Positions 6,541 through 15,579 of a stretch of DNA of 38,135 bases are shown in pieces. Position numbers and translations under genes: made by a program. Within the stretch, counting starts at the first letter, position 1; every line of letters begins with the position of its first letter. The notes beneath the pieces were generated by a model. The model searched no databases and was not told the origin of the DNA. It saw nothing but the letters and a program-made list of their open reading frames with translations. This stretch comes from Candidatus Thorarchaeota archaeon (lineage in GTDB: Archaea > Asgardarchaeota > Thorarchaeia > Thorarchaeales > Thorarchaeaceae). The DNA is taken from positions 1-38,135 of the forward strand of contig JAGXKG010000017.1 of the NCBI GenBank assembly GCA_018335335.1, read 5' to 3'.

Positions 6541-7732
6541 CAAATCTCCTAATCTGTTTCAATACAGAATCTCTAATTTCATCTGGCGTCTTTGGTTCTT
6601 GAGTGATTTCGCCATCCTCCATCAGTTTGACTGTTAGTTTTTCCATTTGTCCCCCACATACTGGGCACACTCCAGGATTTGAATCTAGAATGCTTGATTG
6701 TGTTCGCAGACAATCCTTGCATCGCCAAACCCGTTTTCTGCCAGAGAATTTACCTCGCTTCGCAACAGGAATCCATTCATCATCCGAAATCATGGATACA
6801 ATATCCATTGCAAAATCTACAGCAGGTGCATTACTTATTGCCCCTCCGACACCGAAACCGTCAGCTCCAACTCTTCTTAACACGCTGACCGAATCAACAT
6901 CAAGCCCTCCACTAACAAAAATCTCGACGTCTTCGAATCCCCGTGCATCAAGTTCCCATCGCACTTCCTGTAAAATTTCTTTCATACTGCCTCTCCGACT
7001 ACCGGGTGTATCTAGTCTGACCCCATCTAGGTCTTCAATCGTTTCTGCTGCCATAATGGACTCGCGTACTTCATCTAAGTAAGTATCAACAAGGGCAACT
7101 CTGGCAGCATCTTTATCGACGTGTTTATCGTAACTTTCCCACGCCTTTCTATGGTCTTGGAACGAAACAATCAGTGCGTGAGGCATGGTTCCCGATGGTT
7201 CAATACCAAGCAGCTCACCGCCCAAAACACATGAAACCCCATCGCATCCACCTACGTATCCCGCATATGCCACCTGGGGCGTAATGGCTGGATGTGTTCT
7301 TCGGGCACCGAAGGATAACAAGAGCTTGTCGCCAGCGGCCAGTCGTACGTGTGCTGTTTTTGTAATCATTCCAGAAGTATGGCATATGAACCCGAGCACG
7401 GGTGTCTCCACTGCAGTAAATTCTCTATAGGGGCCTTCTATCGCGAGGACTGGTGTTCGAACACCATTGCTCCCTCTTGCCCAGAATACAGTTCCCTCCG
7501 GAAGGCCATATACATCTACGTCTTTCCCTTCCAAGAGCTTGAGCGCATCATCAATCCCACCAGTGACACCCCATTCGTAGTTCTTAGGCATACTTGATAC
7601 TGTGAATTCAGCATGCACTATTGGGTTCACATTCTCTGCTTCAAGTATCTCGACAGTTCGATCAAAGTAAACATCCGTGGTTTTACCCTCCTTTATTTCA
7701 TCCTCGGATGCTATTCGCCAAGCTCTTTTCAT
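6518..7732 (-). CDS. pncB: Nicotinate phosphoribosyltransferase
   Basis: A 404-residue archaeal-type nicotinate phosphoribosyltransferase, joining nicotinate and PRPP to give nicotinate mononucleotide. Visible marks are THPAITPQ near the active site, the EPSGTMPHAL segment, SGGLD and FGVGGAIS, which binds phosphate at the end of the barrel. The C-terminus has a four-Cys zinc-knuckle-like element (C338, C341, C356, C359), also known from archaeal members such as the Thermoplasma enzyme. The gene overlaps pncA, so both salvage steps are coupled. The region upstream is AT-rich with CTATAATTAT close to the ATG, so the message may have little or no leader. Confidence 0.92.
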   Translation of the reverse strand: MKRAWRIASEDEIKEGKTTDVYFDRTVEILEAENVNPIVHAEFTVSSMPKNYEWGVTGGIDDALKLLEGKDVDVYGLPEGTVFWARGSNGVRTPVLAIEGPYREFTAVETPVLGFICHTSGMITKTAHVRLAAGDKLLLSFGARRTHPAITPQVAYAGYVGGCDGVSCVLGGELLGIEPSGTMPHALIVSFQDHRKAWESYDKHVDKDAARVALVDTYLDEVRESIMAAETIEDLDGVRLDTPGSRRGSMKEILQEVRWELDARGFEDVEIFVSGGLDVDSVSVLRRVGADGFGVGGAISNAPAVDFAMDIVSMISDDEWIPVAKRGKFSGRKRVWRCKDCLRTQSSILDSNPGVCPVCGGQMEKLTVKLMEDGEITQEPKTPDEIRDSVLKQIRRFDDIGRND

Positions 7733-7892
7733 TTCTACTCAATAATAATTATAGTTAATTCAGGTACAAAAGGCTATTGGAACAAACAAAGAGGGCTCCT
7801 ATTCTCTCGTTCTTAGAAGTTGACCCGGATGCTTATTACCATGATACCCACTTCTATTAGTCAGATACAGAGTTCATTTGGAGAGGAATACT

Positions 7893-8678
7893 ATGTCTGA
7901 TGAGGATGTACTGTACCATACTGACGAAGGTGTGGCGACAATTACAATCAACCGTCCTAAGAAACTGAATGCGCTTAATTCTACTGTTGTTTTTCGAATG
8001 CGCGAGTTATTCGAACAGGCAGAAAATGATGACGAAATTAGGGCTGTTGTGCTAACCGGAGCTGGCGAGAAAGCGTTTGCAGCCGGTGCGGATATTAGTG
8101 AATTCCAAGGTAGGAATTCCGAGACTGTTCGAGAGCTAGCGGAAAACGGTCAAGAACTTTGTACATATATCGAATCAATGAGCAAACCTGTCATTGCGGC
8201 AGTAAATGGGTTTGCTCTTGGCGGTGGCTGTGAAATCGCGATGGCTTGTGATATCCGATATGCTTCGGAGAACGCGAAGTTTGGTCAACCGGAGATCAAT
8301 CTTGGGATTATTCCAGGATTTGGTGGCACTGTTCGATTACCTCGCCTTATCGGGCTTGGACTTTCTAAAGAGATGATTTTCACAGGAGACCACATTGATG
8401 CAGGTCATGCTTGCTCACATGGACTTGTGAATATGCTTTTCGATTCTGTCACTCAGGTCAAGGAGGAGGCAAAGGCCATGGCCCAAAAGCTAGCAAAGAA
8501 ACCTGGTGTGGCAATTGACCTTGCGAAGCGGTCGCTGAACCGAGCATGGACAGACCCACTAGATAAAAATCTTGAATTCGAGAAGGATGCATTCTGCAAG
8601 ACTTTCGACACCAAGGATCAAGAAGAAGGGGTAGACGCTTTTCTATCAAAGCGGAAACCAGAATTTCAGCACGAATAG
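7893..8678 (+). CDS. Enoyl-CoA hydratase
   Basis: A 261-residue crotonase-family hydratase, a typical length. The segments AAGADISEF and ALGGGCEIAMACD form the oxyanion hole. Both catalytic glutamates are present, in GGGCE and GQPEINLGIIPGFGGT, as in classical short-chain enoyl-CoA hydratases. ATG at 7893 is preceded by GGAGAGG at six bases; a TTG 15 bases upstream overlaps this site and is rejected. It is a single gene, divergent from pncB and convergent with the hydrolase gene on the other side. It resembles the hydratase at 2491-3303 but is closer to the bacterial/mitochondrial consensus. Confidence 0.93.
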   Translation: MSDEDVLYHTDEGVATITINRPKKLNALNSTVVFRMRELFEQAENDDEIRAVVLTGAGEKAFAAGADISEFQGRNSETVRELAENGQELCTYIESMSKPVIAAVNGFALGGGCEIAMACDIRYASENAKFGQPEINLGIIPGFGGTVRLPRLIGLGLSKEMIFTGDHIDAGHACSHGLVNMLFDSVTQVKEEAKAMAQKLAKKPGVAIDLAKRSLNRAWTDPLDKNLEFEKDAFCKTFDTKDQEEGVDAFLSKRKPEFQHE

Positions 8679-8699
8679 CAGTTCGTATTCTGATTGCTG

Positions 8700-9656
8700 T
8701 TACTGAGGGGATTCAGCTCGAAGAGTCCCCTCTTCAGATCTACTAAGCAGCCCCTTGGCCTTCAGGGATTCGATATGTTTCTGCAACATGAATTCCTCGA
8801 AAACTAGAAAGAGATCTCTGGGTATTCGAGGGTAGATTGTGGGCCTATTAGCCAGTTTCTGAACTGTATCGTAACCCTTCGATACCAATCTCAATATTTC
8901 ATTGTCGCGCTCATCTATTTTATTGAGGTAGAGTTTTAGTTTGTGCTCTATGTTTTTACTGATTGGTTTCTGTAAGTGACCGCTTACTACCATCTTTGGC
9001 TTGATTCGTCGTATACGTCTGATTGATGCTCTGAATTCATCAACATCACTTACTTCGTTGCCGTACCACGGTCCAAAACCAGTCAAGTCAATATCTACTA
9101 GCATTAACTTTTCGTAGCCGCCAAGCCCAAAGCATGTGTGATCAATAGTATGCCCCGGTGTATGGAGTGGTATTATTTGTGTTTCGCCGCAGTTGATAGG
9201 TGTGTCGTCTGTAAAATGGCCGGTAACGTTGTATTCTCTCGTTACGTGGGGTAGTCTCTGTTTCAAGAATCGAGCCCAATCCTCATAGAATCTATGCCCG
9301 TCTATGCCATAGTAATTGACCATCCCCTCAAACGTTTGTACTCCTTTGTCTGCCAGTTTGTGACAGATTACTTCGCAATTCGTAATTTCATGAATGTGAT
9401 TGGCATACCCTTTGTGGTCGATATGGAAATGGCTGAGAACTATTCTATCAAGATCTTCGATTGCATAATCTAATACCGCAAGACCTTGCTTGATGTTGTT
9501 GAGGGATGCACCGGCATCGATTAGCGTCAAAATCTCATCATCAACAAGAACACAGTTTGCTTCGGGAAAGCGGGACCGATTGTCTCCTCTAATCAAGTAG
9601 AAATGGTCTGCAATCTTCGTCATGACTACTTTATCATTCATTTTACTTTCTGCCAT
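8700..9656 (-). CDS. Metallo-beta-lactamase-fold hydrolase
   Basis: A 318-residue MBL-fold hydrolase. The metal motif HFHIDH (H-x-H-x-D-H), a later His in HTPGHT, an Asp in MLVDIDLTG and a final His in VVSGHL give the full two-metal set. After the catalytic domain, about 80 residues form helices resembling a winged-helix tail, as in glyoxalase II/LACTB2-like enzymes. Those act on thioesters or nucleic acids; the substrate here is unknown. ATG at 9656 has GAGGGG seven bases upstream. It is divergent from the FGGY kinase; the 83-base spacer holds TATA-like sequences for both directions. Confidence 0.85.
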   Translation of the reverse strand: MAESKMNDKVVMTKIADHFYLIRGDNRSRFPEANCVLVDDEILTLIDAGASLNNIKQGLAVLDYAIEDLDRIVLSHFHIDHKGYANHIHEITNCEVICHKLADKGVQTFEGMVNYYGIDGHRFYEDWARFLKQRLPHVTREYNVTGHFTDDTPINCGETQIIPLHTPGHTIDHTCFGLGGYEKLMLVDIDLTGFGPWYGNEVSDVDEFRASIRRIRRIKPKMVVSGHLQKPISKNIEHKLKLYLNKIDERDNEILRLVSKGYDTVQKLANRPTIYPRIPRDLFLVFEEFMLQKHIESLKAKGLLSRSEEGTLRAESPQ

Positions 9657-9739
9657 TTCTACCCCTCATAATACTACTGGCGAAGGAGTCTTATGGTACT
9701 TCTACACCAAGCAATATGTTCTCTAACATGGGTGATTGT

Positions 9740-11197
9740 ATGAGTGACAGAGTCTTTGCTGTTTTTGATATCGGAACCACTGGTGCCCGGTCGGTTCTTG
9801 TTGATGAAGAAGGAAATGAATTGAGCAGGGCATATGAGGAGTATCCTGCAAAACCACGCAGATTGAAAACGCACGAACAGGTTCCAGAGGCGTTTTGGAG
9901 AGCAGCAGTAAACACTATGCAGCGTGCAGTGGCCGCCTATGAACATGGCCCTGAAGGTGTTGTAGCAGCTATAGCAACTACAACGAGGGACTGCATAACA
10001 CCTCTTGATAAGGAACAAGAACCCCTTTCGCCAACTGTAACTTGGGTTGATAATCGATCATCAGAGAAGGCCAAGGAGATAGCCGACAAGATTGGACCAC
10101 GGAAGAGTGTTAACAAGATACTCTGGTTCAAAGAAAACGAACCCACAATCTTCGAAAAGGCAGCTAAGTTTGTTCATCTCGATGCTTACATCAACAGCAA
10201 GTTATGTGGTAGGTTGGTGAGTGAACCAGCCAATGCACGCTACGGACCTATCGACCATGATACTCTTCGATGGTCTGATGAGCTTTGCGAAGAAACAGGT
10301 ATACCGCAATCGAAGCTTGTGGAGATTGTCACACCTGGAACTCTGATAGGCGAAGTTTCTGCTTACGCTGAAAAACGGACATCTCTAAAAGCCGGAACCC
10401 CCGTTATTATGGGCAGCGGAGATCAGCAATGTTCCGCCTTGGGAACAGGTACTATAAGGTCCGGATTGGTGAAAGCCACAACTGGTACTGGGACGTTCGT
10501 CACTACTCCAACTGATGGTTTCATTGAAGATCCCTACGTGATGTTCAGTAATCCTTCGGCGATACCCGGGGAATGGATTCTTGAAGGTGTTATCCCCGGA
10601 ACCGGTCTAGCTTTCCGCTGGTACCGTGACCAGTTCTGTGAGAGAGAACGACGGTTAGCTGACCAAACGGATCAGGATGTATACGATCTTATTTGCGAAT
10701 CTGCAGAATCTGTACCTGCTGGAAGTGATGGCCTAGTTGTGTTCCCCTTCATGGCATATCAAAAGGGTATATTCTACAATTTCGGTTTCAATCATACTCG
10801 AGCACATGTAGCGCGTGCCATAATGGAGGCGAATGGTTACGGCATTCAATCTTATGTGCAGATGATGGAGGGTATGCTGGAAATGGAATTTGAGGAACTC
10901 CGGATTGATGGAGGTGGCACCAATTCTCCATTGTGGCGGCAAATTCAAGCTGATTGTACAAACAAAGAAACAGTTCTTCCACGCTCACGAGACTCTACAG
11001 TCATTGGAGCGGCAATACTCGGAGCCGTTGGTACAAGAATCTATGGCGACTATGAAGAAGCTGTTGACAATATGTTTCACATTGATGAACGCCGAGAGCC
11101 AATACCCGAGCATGTTGAAGTATACATGCAACGATTCGCTACCTTCAACAAGCTAATGATGGCTGAGATGGACGAAATCATGGAATTGATATCCTAG
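9740..11197 (+). CDS. FGGY-family kinase, probably glycerol kinase
   Basis: A 485-residue two-domain FGGY sugar kinase. The N-terminal domain opens with the phosphate-1 motif FDIGTTGARS. GSGDQQCSALG holds the catalytic-base Asp, TTGTGTF is the phosphate-2 loop and IDGGGTNSPLWRQIQAD the adenosine region. GlpA-, GlpB- and GlpC-like genes follow, which argues for glycerol as substrate. The glycerol-binding R-E pair of classical GlpK appears as R-D (TTTRDCITPLD), so it is not a canonical GlpK and another polyol or ketose cannot be excluded. The ATG at 9740 is preferred to two upstream ATGs since GGTGAT sits just before it. Confidence 0.75.
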   Translation: MSDRVFAVFDIGTTGARSVLVDEEGNELSRAYEEYPAKPRRLKTHEQVPEAFWRAAVNTMQRAVAAYEHGPEGVVAAIATTTRDCITPLDKEQEPLSPTVTWVDNRSSEKAKEIADKIGPRKSVNKILWFKENEPTIFEKAAKFVHLDAYINSKLCGRLVSEPANARYGPIDHDTLRWSDELCEETGIPQSKLVEIVTPGTLIGEVSAYAEKRTSLKAGTPVIMGSGDQQCSALGTGTIRSGLVKATTGTGTFVTTPTDGFIEDPYVMFSNPSAIPGEWILEGVIPGTGLAFRWYRDQFCERERRLADQTDQDVYDLICESAESVPAGSDGLVVFPFMAYQKGIFYNFGFNHTRAHVARAIMEANGYGIQSYVQMMEGMLEMEFEELRIDGGGTNSPLWRQIQADCTNKETVLPRSRDSTVIGAAILGAVGTRIYGDYEEAVDNMFHIDERREPIPEHVEVYMQRFATFNKLMMAEMDEIMELIS

Positions 11198-11235
11198 GCC
11201 AAAGGTTCGGACATTTCGAAAGCCTTGTATCCGGT

Positions 11236-11259
11236 GATTATCAGAATCCTTTGATAATC
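11236..11259. repeat. Inverted repeat before the glpA-like gene
   Basis: GATTATCA and TGATAATC are perfect 8-base arms around an 8-base spacer. They lie 39 bases after the kinase stop and 41 bases before the next start. No T-tract follows on either strand, so an operator or RNA stem is more likely than a terminator. Confidence 0.4.
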
Positions 11260-11300
11260 CAGAAGCAATTCCAAATCCATACGTGGAGAAATGAGCAAAA

Positions 11301-12953
11301 ATGGCCGATGATTATGACGTTGTCGTCATTGGTGGCGGCAGCACAGGAACGGCAGTGGCCCGCGATTGTGCTATGAGAGGACTTGAAACACTACTGCTTG
11401 AAAGAGATGATATCGCTTCTGCAACCGTTGGCACTTGTGCAGGAATGATTTCGTCAGGTCTGAAGTACATGGATGAACCTGAAATTGTGGACATGTGTTC
11501 GGAAGAGGTTGTTCACTTCAGACGAATTGCAAGGCATCTCATTATGAAGAATCCAATTCTTACACCTTTGATGCAGATGAGCGATGTGTCCACTGGTGGA
11601 AATTTCGCTGAAGAATATTCGAAGCGTGCTGAGACTCGGGATGTTCCGCCGGTCCTTTTCCTGACTCCTGAGGATGCGCTTGAGATAGAGCCGACGCTGA
11701 ACCCGGATATCATTGCTTCAATTTATTTCGAGGAATACTTCATTTCTCCCTTCCGCTTGTGCCTTTTGCAGGCAATAGATGCACAGCGAAATGGTGCGTC
11801 TGTAAGGACATACTGTGAGGTTCATGACATTGAAAACTTGGACGGAGATGGGAATCAGGTTACTTTCTTTGATAGAGTCTCTCGAAAGACTGAATCCGTT
11901 GTAGTAGATTGCGTTGTGAACGCAACGGGACCATGGGCTGATGAAGTAGCTGATATGGCTTCAGCGAATGTGGAGATACGGTCAAACAAAGGAGCGCATG
12001 TTATTCTTGACCGACGAGTGGTGAATGTAGGTATCATTGCAAAGGCTGTCGACGGCCGGATGATTTACTTATTCCCTCACGAGAATACAGCTTTGTTGGG
12101 AACAACTGCTCTCGACACTTGGGAGGATCCCGACAAGCTTGTGGCTAGCAGCGATGAAATTGAGTATCTTCTGAAAAGCATGGAGTGGGTTGTTCCCTCT
12201 ATTCGCGAAGCAAGAATCATTCGAACAATGGAGGGTGTTCGCCCGCTGGTTGCTGATTGGAAGAAACCAGAAGATGATGTGACCCGTGGCTATGAAATAC
12301 TCGCCCATGAGGATGGCGCTCCTGGTATCTTCAGTTTCGTCGGAGGAAAGCTTGTGATGTGTCGTCACATGGCCGAATCTGTTACTGATATGGTATGCGA
12401 ATGGCTTGGAGTAGATAAAACATGTTACACCCATATGCGGCCTCTGCCAGGAATGGATGGCGATCTTGATGTTCTGGCGCTTTCCAAGAAATATGGTGTT
12501 TCACAGCATATGGTCGAGCGCATGCGCACTCGCCACGGGACTGAGACTGAACAAGTGCTTGAGCTAGCCGATGCCCACCCTGAATGGAAGACCACTGTAT
12601 GCACATGTGAACCTGTAATGGAAGCTGAATTGAGATACTCGATACAAGAGGAATTCCCCCGTTCCCTAAATGACCTACGAAGGCGAGTAAGATTGGGTAC
12701 TGGCCCTTGCCAAGGTACTTTCTGTACATACAAAGCCTCAGCCATTCTTACAAAGGAACTTGACTGGTCTGGTATCGATTATCAACTTGAAATCATGGAC
12801 TACTTAGCTGAACGTTGGAAAGGAAAGCGCCCATCGTTGAGAGGCGAGCAACTGAGCCAAGAGGAGCTGATGCAGGGAATATACTCCTGTGTAGGCAATA
12901 TTGACCAGTCTGATGCAGAGTATCAACGAAAGCCATGGGAGGGGATCTGCTGA
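11301..12953 (+). CDS. glpA: GlpA-like glycerol-3-phosphate dehydrogenase, FAD subunit
   Basis: A 550-residue flavoprotein of the GlpA type, predicted to oxidise glycerol-3-phosphate to dihydroxyacetone phosphate. The N-terminus has the FAD motif VVVIGGGSTGTAVARD and the ERDDIASATVGTCAGM region. A DAO-like domain runs to about residue 380. The C-terminus carries a BFD-like [2Fe-2S] domain with four cysteines: C434, C436, C470 and C475. This C-terminal domain separates GlpA from the aerobic GlpD. It is followed by GlpB- and GlpC-like genes, so it probably acts as the catalytic subunit of a GlpABC complex. The weak ribosome site GGAG is further than usual from the ATG. Confidence 0.88.
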   Translation: MADDYDVVVIGGGSTGTAVARDCAMRGLETLLLERDDIASATVGTCAGMISSGLKYMDEPEIVDMCSEEVVHFRRIARHLIMKNPILTPLMQMSDVSTGGNFAEEYSKRAETRDVPPVLFLTPEDALEIEPTLNPDIIASIYFEEYFISPFRLCLLQAIDAQRNGASVRTYCEVHDIENLDGDGNQVTFFDRVSRKTESVVVDCVVNATGPWADEVADMASANVEIRSNKGAHVILDRRVVNVGIIAKAVDGRMIYLFPHENTALLGTTALDTWEDPDKLVASSDEIEYLLKSMEWVVPSIREARIIRTMEGVRPLVADWKKPEDDVTRGYEILAHEDGAPGIFSFVGGKLVMCRHMAESVTDMVCEWLGVDKTCYTHMRPLPGMDGDLDVLALSKKYGVSQHMVERMRTRHGTETEQVLELADAHPEWKTTVCTCEPVMEAELRYSIQEEFPRSLNDLRRRVRLGTGPCQGTFCTYKASAILTKELDWSGIDYQLEIMDYLAERWKGKRPSLRGEQLSQEELMQGIYSCVGNIDQSDAEYQRKPWEGIC

Positions 12954-14326
12954 TGGACCTCGAGAGCGACTTGGTAGTTATCGGCGGTGGCATGGCCGGC
13001 TTAGTTGCAGGTAGTATTGCATCAGAATCGGGTTTTGATGTCACAGTATTGAGAAAAGGACAAAGCGCAACTGCGTATTCTTCTGGAGCTATCGATGTTG
13101 CTGGGTATATGCCTGGATCATGCTATCCTTTTGCGTCTCCTATTGAAGGAATGATTTCACTGGCTAATTCTCATGCTTTTCATCCGTACGGATTCCTCGA
13201 AGATGTGTCTTCAGCTGTTATTGAGGAGACTGAACTATCGGAGTACCATATGGGCGAGGCCATATCATGGCTAAAAGATGAACTTGAGGAAACTCCTGCG
13301 TCCTTGCATGGATCGCTAGACAAGAATATCGAATCTATCACTATGCTGGGCACGACAAAACCAACTTGCCTTCTCCAGAAAAGCATGAACCCTGGTAATC
13401 TTATGTCTGACCCTGATAGTTGCTTATTATTCGTGGGCTTTCCTGGTCATCAGGATTTCGATGCTGAGGTAGCAGCTCGCACATTTGTTGATAATCAACT
13501 ATCGGATAAGACTCCTCCACGCAAAGTTGGTCACTGTAAATTATCCGTCTCACCTCATGGTTCCAAACAGAATGTTTCTTCCATCGAATTGGCACGTCAT
13601 TTTGACCATGGTGGTGACGAAATGGAACCTATGCTTGATGACTTGACCCATGAAGCAGAATCCGTGGGTGCCAGTCACATAGCTTTCCCTCCTGTCTTGG
13701 GCCTCCATCATCCTCACAGAATCCGAGAAGCCTTGGAGCAGGCTACGGGAACTACTGTCTTCGAATTGCTCGCCTTGCCGCCTTCAATACCAGGGATGCG
13801 TCTTCAACGCTCTCTTGAGAACATCTTCAAGAACAGTGGTGGTTCATTGATGATTGGTTATGAATGTCAACCAAGATCCCTGAGTGATACTGACATCAAT
13901 TCACTTCAGGTTAGGGGGCCAGCTCGCTCTCTTACTATTGAAACGAAAGCGATTGTGCTGGCAACTGGGAAATTCATCGGCGGAGGAGTAGCTGGCAAAA
14001 AAGATGGCCTTAGAGAGACGGTTTTTGACATACCCATCGTCACGGAACAGTATGAATCAGCACGGAATATTCCCCCAAGAGAACTCACAAAACGTATTGC
14101 TATATCTCAGGACGGTCACGCAATCTACGGATGTGGTGTACCCGTGGACGGTTCTTTGAAGCCGGTTGGAAGAAACGGAAAAACAGTTGCTGAGAACATA
14201 TTCTGCGCGGGCTCTGCAATAGCAGGTTACAGATATCCAACAGAGAAGAGTGGTTTAGGAGTTGCTCTATTATCTGGGAGTCTAGCGGGGAAGCATGTAT
14301 CTCAGTACTTGGGAGGTGCAGAATGA
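12953..14326 (+). CDS. glpB: GlpB-like anaerobic G3P dehydrogenase subunit
   Basis: A 457-residue flavoprotein. The N-terminal dinucleotide motif VVIGGGMAGLVAG is followed by RKGQSATAYSSGAIDV, closely matching the RGQSA-SSG-D signature of GlpB. The C-terminal NIFCAGSAIAGYRYPTEKSGLGVAL is the usual FAD-closing segment. GlpB joins the catalytic GlpA to the iron-sulfur GlpC in the anaerobic enzyme. It starts within the stop of glpA (TGATG), with GGAGGGGATC eight bases upstream; a more upstream in-frame ATG overlaps that site and is rejected. It also overlaps the following glpC-like gene by four bases. Confidence 0.85.
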   Translation: MDLESDLVVIGGGMAGLVAGSIASESGFDVTVLRKGQSATAYSSGAIDVAGYMPGSCYPFASPIEGMISLANSHAFHPYGFLEDVSSAVIEETELSEYHMGEAISWLKDELEETPASLHGSLDKNIESITMLGTTKPTCLLQKSMNPGNLMSDPDSCLLFVGFPGHQDFDAEVAARTFVDNQLSDKTPPRKVGHCKLSVSPHGSKQNVSSIELARHFDHGGDEMEPMLDDLTHEAESVGASHIAFPPVLGLHHPHRIREALEQATGTTVFELLALPPSIPGMRLQRSLENIFKNSGGSLMIGYECQPRSLSDTDINSLQVRGPARSLTIETKAIVLATGKFIGGGVAGKKDGLRETVFDIPIVTEQYESARNIPPRELTKRIAISQDGHAIYGCGVPVDGSLKPVGRNGKTVAENIFCAGSAIAGYRYPTEKSGLGVALLSGSLAGKHVSQYLGGAE

Positions 14327-15579
14327 TGAGTGAGGAAGAAGCATATGAGACTGTTAAGCAGACGCTAAAGGAAGAGGGTATATCTCCCTACAAGCCTGAT
14401 GAACTTGACGTGGTCGCAAGTATCGAAAATTGCATTAATTGCGGAACCTGCATCAACCATTGTCCTGTTGTCGCTTCAGTGGGAATCAACCGTTTCTCAG
14501 GTCCCCGAAGTATTGCTGTTGAGCTGAGCAGGTCACCCCCGGAATACTGGAGTACGGGTGACATGGTCTATCTATGTACGGGCTGCGGGACTTGTCGTGA
14601 AGTGTGTCCAAAGAATGTCGATATCCCCGAAATAGTCAACCTAATTAGAGCTAGGATTTTCGAGCATCGTCCTGATTTGGTACCTAAAGGCCTACATACC
14701 GTACGAGAGACTATCTTGGAGCATCATCTTGCGTTTGAACCATGGGATGATGAAGAGGAGAAAGAAGCAAGCCGTGATATGCGACGCGAGCGTTTTGGAT
14801 TGCCCCTTATCCCCGACCGTGTCGTAAAAGATGCCGAAGTACTGTTCTATCCTGGTTGCCAAGCAGAAGAGGTAGCCCAAGAAGTGAAAGAAGCTGGAAA
14901 AGCCATTTTGGAATTTTTTGAAGTTGACTATACGTTGCTCGATGAACTGAATTGTTGTGGTCTTCCATCTAGATTGATGGGAGATGATCAAACAGCCCGA
15001 GAACTAGCTGATGAGCTAAAGGCAAAACTCGATGAATTAGGTGTCAACAAGATTGTGACGACCTGTGCTGGATGTACTTCCAATTTATCATATTTGGCGT
15101 CTCGTGATGATTGGAATATGCCGGTCTATCACCTAGTTGAGTATCTTAGAGAGGTTATTGGGCTCGAGAAGTTGAAGGAAGCAGCAAAACAAGAATCCTC
15201 CGGAAGCAAAGTTATTGTAACCGTCCACGATCCATGCCATCTTATTCGACACACTTCGAGACAGCTCATGGATGAAGCTCTCGAGATTCTTGATTGCTTA
15301 CCCAGTGTGGAGGTTTCCGTTTCAGAAGCCGAAGACTCGTGTTGCGGCGGGGGAGGTCTCGTGGCCTATCATTCCAGTGATATTGCGGATGCTGTTACGC
15401 AGGAGAATGTGGAAGGCATAAAGAATACTGATGCTGATCGAGTTGTTACTCCTTGCCCTCTATGCACTTCACAATTAGAAACACGCCTTTTCAAGAGTGG
15501 TTCATCCATCGATGTGGATGATTTGAGCGTGTTCGTTGCCAAATACTTGCCTTTTGAGGAGAAGACTTCCAATGGTTGA
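14323..15579 (+). CDS. glpC: GlpC-like iron-sulfur subunit with CCG domains
   Basis: A 418-residue electron-transfer subunit. Two [4Fe-4S] ferredoxin motifs lie near the N-terminus (C37, C40, C43, C47 and C85, C88, C91, C95). Two CCG-type domains follow, seen as LNCCGLP, TCAGC, DPCHL, DSCCGGGG and TPCPLC. This layout is shared by GlpC, GlcF and HdrD. Position right after glpB supports the GlpC role, passing electrons from G3P to a membrane carrier or to another cluster protein. No membrane segment is seen. Start overlaps the glpB stop as ATGA, with GGAGGTG just upstream; the second ATG at 14326 is equally possible. Confidence 0.88.
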   Translation: MMSEEEAYETVKQTLKEEGISPYKPDELDVVASIENCINCGTCINHCPVVASVGINRFSGPRSIAVELSRSPPEYWSTGDMVYLCTGCGTCREVCPKNVDIPEIVNLIRARIFEHRPDLVPKGLHTVRETILEHHLAFEPWDDEEEKEASRDMRRERFGLPLIPDRVVKDAEVLFYPGCQAEEVAQEVKEAGKAILEFFEVDYTLLDELNCCGLPSRLMGDDQTARELADELKAKLDELGVNKIVTTCAGCTSNLSYLASRDDWNMPVYHLVEYLREVIGLEKLKEAAKQESSGSKVIVTVHDPCHLIRHTSRQLMDEALEILDCLPSVEVSVSEAEDSCCGGGGLVAYHSSDIADAVTQENVEGIKNTDADRVVTPCPLCTSQLETRLFKSGSSIDVDDLSVFVAKYLPFEEKTSNG

